Source of the DNA: Luscinia megarhynchos | Taxonomy: Eukaryota; Chordata; Aves; Passeriformes; Turdidae | Assembly (NCBI GenBank): GCA_034336665.1 | Contig: CM067592.1 | Location: 49,493,783-49,557,782, forward strand | Length of the DNA stretch: 64,000 nt | Direction: 5' to 3' | Part shown: in pieces, positions 49,501-58,500 of the stretch | Layout of the letters: every line of letters begins with the position of its first letter | How positions within the stretch are numbered: position 1 is the first letter of the stretch | Program-made: the position numbers and the translations under genes | Notes under the pieces: model-generated | Databases searched by the model: none | What the model saw: the letters and a program-made list of their open reading frames with translations, nothing else | Told to the model about the DNA's origin: nothing

Positions 49501-52500
49501 TCCCTTGGAAGCTCAGGGCTAGGGAATAATTTTGTTTAAGCAAAAATTGCACATGGTTTTGTTTGAAGGAAGATTTATATTGATATATCTGGATTACAGA
49601 GGATCAGAGATGCTTTTCAGATTAGTCTATGTGTATCTCTGTTGACCTTCACTTTTATCTTTTTCCAGCATTAATACTCTTGTGAAGATCAGTAAAAGTG
49701 CTGGGTCTATGCTGAAACCTCATGCGCCAAAACTTATTCCAGCCCTGTTGGAATCCTTGAGTGTGCTGGAGCCTCAAGTCCTCAATTATTTGAGTCTTTC
49801 TGCAACAGATCAAGAGAAAGTAAGTGCAGCTATAACGGGGAAGTATCCACACAGCAGAGATACCACAGATTTAATCTTCATTCAGTGATCAGAAAAATAG
49901 CAGGTTTGGTGGAGAGGTGTTCAAAAAGCAAAGAGAAATAGCTAATAAGTTACTAAAAAGCTTGGTCACAGAATATGGCTGGACAAATGTGGGAGTTTTT
50001 TTTGAAGGATTTGGATTATTTTTGTTCCCTAGACCATTGCATGTTTCCAAAATTGAAGAACAATTTTATTAATCTGTTCTTAAATGTCACTGCCATTTTT
50101 TCCCAAGGGATTGACTTCAAGACTTCATTAACTTAAATTGTAAGGTGTGCCGTAGCACTGTATGCTGGAGGTGGATGTTGTAAGCACCGTGTCCTTTAAT
50201 TGTTCTCAAAGAACCATGTTAATCACAGTCTTCTTGGGAAAGTGATTGAAACCCATTGATTAGAAATAAATTTAGTTAATTTCATTGTGGGAGGGAAGAG
50301 GGTCGATTAGATTAGTCTTTTGCAAATTAAAAGGGAGTGAACAATGTGAACGCTTCAGTGAGAGATATCTCTTTGTTTTCCCTTCCTCTCCTCCTCCCTC
50401 TGGAACATCCGTCTGCCTCTGAAAGGGAAACATTCATAGTCTGGTGTACATGTTTCTCCATGTATCTGAAATAGGTTTTAGTCTAAGGCTGTGAGTTACA
50501 GCTGATGTTGTTGCCCTTTCTATTGTTTTCATGTTGTGTTTACACTTAGGGGTTTGGTGGTTTTTCCTGTTGTATTTTTTTTTTGTTTGTTTTTTGTAGA
50601 CTGCAATGGATAGTGCCAGACTTAATGCTGTCAAATCATCTCCCATGATGGAAACCATTAACATGGTAAGTATTGATTACAGAAGAGTTTCAGTGTAAGG
50701 TATGTTGTAGAGGAAGAGGAATTAAAATGTAAGCTTACAGAATATCTCTTCAGGTTTCATTTTCGTATCACATCTCCATGTGGCTGTCTGTCCACTTCCT
50801 TTTTCACGAGACTTCTCATCATGCCACCAATGCTTGCCCCTCAGATCAATTGTGAATAACTTTGGCTCCATTTGGGGTCAGATGGATTGCTTCTTCATCT
50901 GAAGATCTGCCTGCTTTTGAGGAAAAGGGCATCCTTCAAGTGCTTTTCTTTGGATAGGGGCTCGGCCTGGGTTAGGTAGCATTTCTCTTATTATCTGGCC
51001 CTCAACTCCAAAACTATCTTCTCACCTGGGCCTTCAATAGTTGATAGTCTTTGCTGGTAAGGCATAAATGCTGTTCAACCATTGCCTTCTGGTGCCTTAG
51101 ATATTCCTATCTGGGCCTTGCTCATACTTTCATGGTGGAGATATTTAGAGAAAATGCTGAAATCACTGGAAGCACTGTCAGAAAGTGGTGTTTGGCACCA
51201 GAGTTTTCTACTGCTGGAGGAGGAGCTGCTGATGCACAGATGCTGTACTATAGGATGTCCTGGTGGAACTCCCTGTCCTCTGTAGGAGCCTGTCCCTTCC
51301 CAGAAGAAGGGTTCTCTTTTCTGCTCAGGCATTGCACACAGCCAGGGGCCTGTGGACAGGTAGAGAATGTGAGGGTTGAGCAAGTTTTAGGGGAGTTGTA
51401 GCCACCAGAGTAATTTATTGTTTTCTCAACTTATGGAGAAACAGCACCAGCAGCCTTTCTGTACATGACAGCATGTGCAGTTGAGTTTTTGTGTCAAGTG
51501 AAGTGGTCTCTATAAATAGAGTGTAAAGCAGTTTGGAATTAAAGGCTTCATGTAAAAGTGCACTTGCTGCAGGTCTGCAGGTTGCAGCAACTGCTGCTGT
51601 CCCTCCTCCAGGCCATGCCCTACCTTGCCAGCCCTGAGGGAACAACTGTGGTGCCCTGGTCATTGATTGGGATTTTGTAGGGTGGAGGAGAGGTAGTAAT
51701 GGCTTCCCTGGAGTTTTGTGAAGTTGTTCTGGCTTATGAGCAACTTCCTCTATATTCTGGGTCTGACTGGGAGATTATATGGATAATTTCCTTCACCAAA
51801 GCAGTGATGGAAGGGGGAAGTAGTAGTTGATCTGACTTTGAAAGCTCTGTTACTATGTGATCCTTGAATTTTCTAGAGAATGGATGTCCCCTCTGCAGAC
51901 AGTGTATTACACAGAATGCTGCTAACATGAGGCTTTCTGTTTTGCCCGGTGTTATTCTAGGCATAACAGAATAAAAATTATACTAATCACATCCCTTTTG
52001 TACCTTTGTGTCATTTTTGCGACTCTTTTGTCTTGACGTGTTTAAAAACTGTATTGATTGGTTTTGTGTCATTGACTGCTTTGGATATGTTTTTACTTCC
52101 TGAGAGAGGTGGGGAGATGTTTGGTTTTGTTAAGATACAGACACCTTTGCATCTCATTCTTGCTAGTGTGTTAGTTTTGGGTTCCTGAAGAGTTGGAACA
52201 CATCAGTTCCAGTAAGTGATAGTTTTAACAAAATCAGCTCAGCAGAGAAGTAGGACAGGAGAATCTGTATGTGGTAGAATCCACTTCATGTTAGCTTTTT
52301 CTCATACAGCAAACTCTTGTGATTCAGCTGAGGACCAGCCAACAGAGCTGAGGCACCCTCCACTAGAAATACACCCACCTAAGTCTGCCATTACTTTTCT
52401 TTTTTTTTGTTCCTTTTTTCTCTTTCTCCCTGTCTCTTGCCTTTCTTTAGAGCTTGCAGTATTTGGATGTATCTGTCCTCGGTGAGTTAGTCCCTCGGCT

Positions 52501-55500
52501 GTGTGAACTGATCAAAAGTGGAGTTGGCCTTGGCACAAAGGTACGTATGTGGTTTTAATAGCTCTTTTGGAAATGAAGAAGTGAATATAGAGCAGTATCA
52601 CTGTAAATGTGGTTCCACTGAACTATGTCTTTTAAAGCAATAGCTTGGGTTCATACATACTGAAGTCATTTGCCATCCGAGTCCCAAAACACTGCATCAC
52701 TCTTCTGAATGCATGCTGCCCTAGCCTCCTCTAGGCTACTTGGCTGCTGTGCTGTGTGACATGAGTGCAAAAGGTTGTCCTTGATTGCTGCAAATCTAGG
52801 ATCATCTGTCTGAGTGGGGTCCTCTTTTACTTCCTATTTCTGTTCTTGTCAGTCATGTTTTGCAAACTTTTACTGCTCTTGGACTATGGGAATAGAAGTG
52901 AGTAGGTGTAGATCATGTCTTAAAACTGCAGGCAGCACCCGATCAAGTATTTACAATAATAACTGGTGGCAAATATTGTTTTGTCTTATTGTTTTATCTT
53001 ATCTTTATCCATTGCAATCTTCCAGGGGGGCTGTGCCAGTGTAATTGTATCATTAACCACACAGTGCCCTCAAGACTTAACACCTTATTCAGGTAAGGTT
53101 TGTCTCTTAGTGTCAGGTTTTAAAGGTACTTTTGGTTGCTGTGGTGTTTCTTCCCTTGAGTTTAGCACAAGAATGATCTTTACATGTGTATTTTTATCAG
53201 AGAGCTGTTTGAAGTTACCTTTTTTGTTGGAGATTGTCATGCTTAGAGTAGGTTTAGTACTCTCACCAAGTTGGAAGAGATAGAGGAAGGAGTTGAGGGA
53301 ATTCACTAGCACTAAGGAGGAATAGGAAAAATATTTGTTCTCTTGCTTGGAGAAGTGTAACAATGTGTTAGTGCAGCACGGTCAATGTGCACTTTTTCTT
53401 TCAACTTGGTGGACCATGAACAGCAACTTTGCTTCATTGGATGTCTTCTAATAGTAGAAAGAATAACACCTTTCTGTTGCAAAATAGAAATGAAAGCATG
53501 GAGTGCTTGGATATAGGAACATTATCAGTCAAGGTGTGCAAAACACTAGCACTAGTTTAAACATAAGAACTTAGAGACTTATAGTCCCACGTACATGCAG
53601 TGAAGAAAAGTGCATAAATTCAGGCAGTCTAATGAAATGCAGGCTATTGTAATTCTTGCCATAGCAATAAAACATGATGCTTTGGATAAAGTAAAATCTC
53701 TTCTGACAGGCAAACTTATGAGCGCTTTACTTAGTGGCCTGACTGATCGCAACACTGTGGTACAGAAGTCTTTTGCCTTTGCTATGGGTCATCTAGTCAG
53801 GGTGAGTTGTACTTTAAGTTTTATTTTGCATCTTTATTGGTGGTCTCTTTGAAGTGTTCGAATAATTTGAGTCTCTTCCTTGTTACAGACTTCCCGGGAC
53901 AGTAGCACTGAGAAGCTGCTGCACAAACTCAGCAGCTGGTACATGGAGAAGGAAGGTGTGTAGCTTTTGCGGTATTCACTTAGAGAATACAGTGCAGAAA
54001 AAGTTCCTGGTGATAGCAAAAGCTAGTAAATAAACATTTCTATATTGTGATGCTTGGTTTCACTGGCTGAATAATTCCTATACAGTGTTACACAATACTG
54101 TGCATTACTCTGCTTTCCAAGAGGCAAACCAAGCAGTTAAAAGGATAATCCTGCTTCCCAGTCATAATGTGCTTGTTTTGCTCTTTCAGAGCCAGTTTAC
54201 AGAATAGGCTGTGCTTTAACTGTGCATGCTATGGGACGCTACAGCCCAGATGTACTGAAGAACCATGCCAAGCAGGTGCTGCCATTGGCTTTTCTTGGAA
54301 TGCATGAAGTTTCTGAAGAAGAGAAAGGAGAGAAAGAAAATTCTACTCTGTGGACTGAAGTTTGGCAGGAAAATGTACCTGGTATGTTGTGTTAAGAACA
54401 GTAAAGCTTTCTGGTAAGCATGGGACAAGAAATAACATGCTTTATGGAATTTCATTAAGAAAATACAGAGTTCTCATGGTAAGAGATTTGGGAAGCTTGT
54501 TCCCATTTTCTTCCTTGCTCTAGATTTCTTGTAATCTTGTAACCTTCATACAGTTATCTTCTCTGGCTACTTAAAATAATTACAGCGGCATTGATCACAA
54601 GGATGGACTGGCGCAGTAAAAGTATTTTAAAATTGTGGTGCACCGAATGCCACTGTAATATGGCCCTGATGGTACAGATAAATAGACATCTTTGGAAATG
54701 TTGATGCCAGCCTTTAGGGGCTGCTGCACACTTCAGAGTTAAGGGGCTTTGGCCTTTCTCTCTTGTTGGAGAGCTCTGTGGTAATACTTGTGGTTTTAGC
54801 TTCAATGAACAAATCTGTGCTATAAAAGTGCAGCTCTTTCTGTAGAGAAAGATCTGGATGCATTATAGTATTGTTTTGCTGACACTTTTAGATTTCAGGT
54901 CTGGTTCCTCAGTCACGAGAAGATTTTTTTTGGAGTCTGAGAAAGGAACTGAAAAAGGTTTTCTAGTGATCTGTTCTTGAAAGAAAAAAAAAGAAAGACA
55001 TTATATTCCTTAGGAACAGGCTAACACAAGGTCTAGTGTCTGCTATATGGATGGACTGAAATGAGCTCTGTGTCTAAATACACAACAAAGGCTTAGTGTG
55101 AAACCCCTAGAAAAGAACCTGCCTTCAGTCAGTCTTGATGTTTTTGCCTGAAGAAGATCTTTCTGATGGGTCTCTTAGCCAAAAACCCCAAGAGATCTGT
55201 AACTGGTTGTTTTTTGGGTTTTTGGTTTTTTTTCTTTCAGTGTAGGGCTGGGCTTGTTTTCTTGTGGTGTTTTTTGTTGTGTTGTTATGGGGTTTTTTTT
55301 AGTAAGATCAAAGTCTTGTTTGTTTTGTAGCAAAATCAGTTTTCTTCCATTTGACATGCAGGTACTCAGGGTGGCATCAGACTGTATTTGCAGGAGTTGA
55401 TATTCATCACCCAGAAGGCTCTGCAGTCCCAGTCCTGGAAGATGAAAGCTCAGGGAGCAGCTGCCATGGCATCAATTGCCAAACAGACAGGCTCTCTTGT

Positions 55501-58500
55501 GCCACCACATCTGGGAATGGTGCTCTCTGCACTGCTGCAAGGCCTGCCAGGGAGAACCTGGACTGGGAAGGTAAAGTGGGAATTGCCACCTCATGGTTTG
55601 CTGTGAGCCCAGTAGTGTGCAGCCTTTGAGCCAGGAAATGCCGTGTTCTGTGCTGCAGAGCAGCACAATAAGAATGCTGATGCATTCTTATGAGTCTGCC
55701 TTTTATCCTGCATTTAGCAGATACAGATATGACTGGGAAGATAGGCAGGTGAAATTCAGACTGCTGTAGGAGTTGGGCTCCCATTTAGACTAATTCCACT
55801 GCACCATTTCTAGCCTGGAGGGATACTAGCATGTGCTCAGAGGTGCTGCAAGGCCCCTTTCTGCTGCCTGTTCCATGCAGATTGAAAGCTAGGTCCTCTG
55901 CAGAAGGAGTGGCAGGGGATAGACAGACATTGCTTCTTCAAGCTGGTATCACAGGCATATTTCCCCACTGCCCCTTGCAGAAGAAAACAAAGATTCCTGT
56001 GCAGCAGGACTGTGTGTTTTGGCTGTGTGGCACTTCTCAGTGATGTCTCTTATCATTGCAGGAGGAGCTGTTAAAGGCCGTTGCCAGTGTCGTTTCTGCA
56101 TGCAGGTAAGTGGCTTGAATGAGGTGGTACCCTGGGGGTCTGAGATCTCAAAAGGGAGGCTGCTATACAGTGTTATTGCATAAAGGGAGGTTCTAGAAGG
56201 TTTGTCACACTGTCCTGATCTATCAGCCTGTGAGGAGCACATGGTGCTTCAGAGAGACCTGTAGAAGTAAGTGGTTGATTTAAAGAGGAAGAGGAGGATG
56301 TTGAGAGGCCACAATTGCTAAGAGGAAAGCAGAGACTAAGGGGGAAGATGGAGACCTTAAATGGGAAAAGGAGGAAGAGGCAAAAGAGTAGTAGAGGGAA
56401 TAAGTGCCTTGGAAGCATATGAAAAAAAAGAAAATAAAAGAGAAAATAGAACAGACAAAGAGAAAGAGCACCCCAGTGTAATTTCTGTTACAATTACTGG
56501 TCGATAACTGGGTGCCTGGACACAGGAGTTAGTTCCTCTCTGGGAACAGTGGATTTTGGGAAGAGATTAACATGATAGTGTCTGTGTGCCTTTCATTTCA
56601 GTGCAGAGCTGCAGAAGTCAGTGCCTGGTCAGCCCACCATCACAGATGTTGTCCAGGCTCTCCTGAAAGAATGTCGTAAAGAAAACCTGAAGTATAAGAT
56701 GGTGGCACTGCGCTGTGCAGCCGAGGTGCTGCAGGTAACAAAGGAAGACCGGTTCCAGGAACTTGCTGATATCATCTTTCCTATGATAAAGAAGGTGACA
56801 GTTCACTTCTAGAGTTTTCCCTCTTTTGAAGCAGAACACCCAAGTGGTGACAGTCCCAGTGATGTTGGTTGCATGGCAGGCTTCTGCCCAGAGGGCTGGT
56901 GATATGAAGGACTCCCCACACTCAGACAGATCTTTGGTGGGGCTAAATACCGGACAGTTGGTGAGCCCTACAATGGTTCTACCCGTGCTGCCCAAATTCT
57001 GAATTAGCTCAACTGTTCTCTAGAGTCCTGCATGTGATGTCTACCACTGCCCCATTACCTCCTGAAAAGTTAATTCTTGGCTGCTCTACAGGCAGCGAAA
57101 GACTCCTGGGAAGCTGTACAGAGTGCTTGTGTTTAGTGTCAGCGGAGTCTTGCAGCTCTGGAAGTAGCACAGGCATGTGTTTGGGTCCAGGCCATAGAGC
57201 CTGCTTTGCCCTTTGCAGGCTGCTGGCAGCACCAGAGCTGGGCACGAGGGCTGGTGTGTGCAGACTGCAGGGGAAGACTGAGCTGCACTGCAATGTGTGC
57301 CTAGCCTGCCCTCATCCTTCTGTCAGTCACACTTTCCCCATGGCCTCTGCAGAACTCTGTGGAGAGCATGGGAGCGGCTTTTCCAAAGCACGATGAAGAG
57401 GATGAGGACATGAGGGAGAAAGAGGTTCAGATGGAGTCCCTGATCTGTGCCTTCGAGACCCTGGGCAAAGCCTGGCCGAGGAGCCCGGAGACGCAGCGTA
57501 AGTCAGCTGATGAAATGCGAGCAAACTATTTTCTCTTAAAATGAAAAGTGGAAGAAGGGAAGGACGTGGAGATCGCATGCACAGTGAGGAGAGTGCAGGA
57601 GAAGATGCAGGATCTCATTGCAGGCAGCTTGTAAGGGTCTTCAGTGAGAAAGCTGCCCCAACAATTTTCCTGCAAAATAAAAAATAATGCATCCTTGGGA
57701 AAAATCTTTACTATTGTTTTAAATTCACTTCACAAAAATGTTCTGAGTTTATAGATATGCAGGATAAGTAAGATCACTTGCCTAATGAAAAGAAGCCTAA
57801 CTGTGCTGCTCATGTTTATGTTTGCATCAAAGCTGGTACAAGGTGGAAGAACTGGGAATACCTGGGGAAGGATTGGAAAAGGCTGCTTTTATAGCATGCC
57901 AGAGTGTGTAATGCAGCTGTTTCATCTGCCAGCATTTGTAATGAGTGAGTTGATGTGAAGATTTTCAGGGTCACTCATTACAGGATGTTGACTTAGTCAT
58001 ATTGAGTGATTGGCGTGATGCCCCTTGCTGAGGAGTGCTTTGGACCAGTAAGTGTTTCCTTCTGCCTTTCCCTGTGGTAACATGGTGGTGTCCTTTTTTT
58101 GCCTGTAGGTTGCTATCGTCAAGAGTTTTGCAAGTTAATGTGTGATCGCCTGAAACTCAGCACATGGAAAGTGCAGCTTGGAGTGCTACAAGCCATGAAT
58201 GCCTACTTTCAAGGGTAATTCTTTCTGCAGTCCACTTCAGTGATTTGTCTTCTCTTTCTTGCTTGAAACTGTTTAATGAACCTGATGAGAAACTTGGAGA
58301 AGTTGAGCAGGCTTCTGTCCCAGTGATGCATAGTGCCTGACTGTTTTTGCATTTGACAGGTTAATGCTGTTTGATGAAGAGCACTCTGACCCTGTGGCTT
58401 TGACAGAAATACTGTTGGAAACCTGTTCCTCTATGACCCATTCTTTAGGTAAATGGGCTTCTCCTGGTTTGTGATGGATGAGGAGTTGCTTCTTAATGCC

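Larger units (their letters stand above)
45120..50599. other. ECPAS: ECPAS introns 30-35 outside exons
   Basis: Introns of 864, 749, 531, 978, 1071 and 780 nt. An AT-rich patch lies near 46720-46770 and a T/G tract near 50550-50598 before exon 36. Nothing else recognised. Confidence 0.6.
50666..55361. other. ECPAS: ECPAS introns 36-41 outside exons
   Basis: Introns of 1785, 485, 617, 87, 234 and 980 nt. Intron 41 has a G/T-rich tract at about 55204-55305. No other feature recognised. Confidence 0.6.

Noticed and set aside
53802..53888. The 87-nt intron 39 as a retained in-frame coding insert (29 codons).
   Set aside because: Reading through from exon 39 meets an in-frame TGA, and the splice sites are good.
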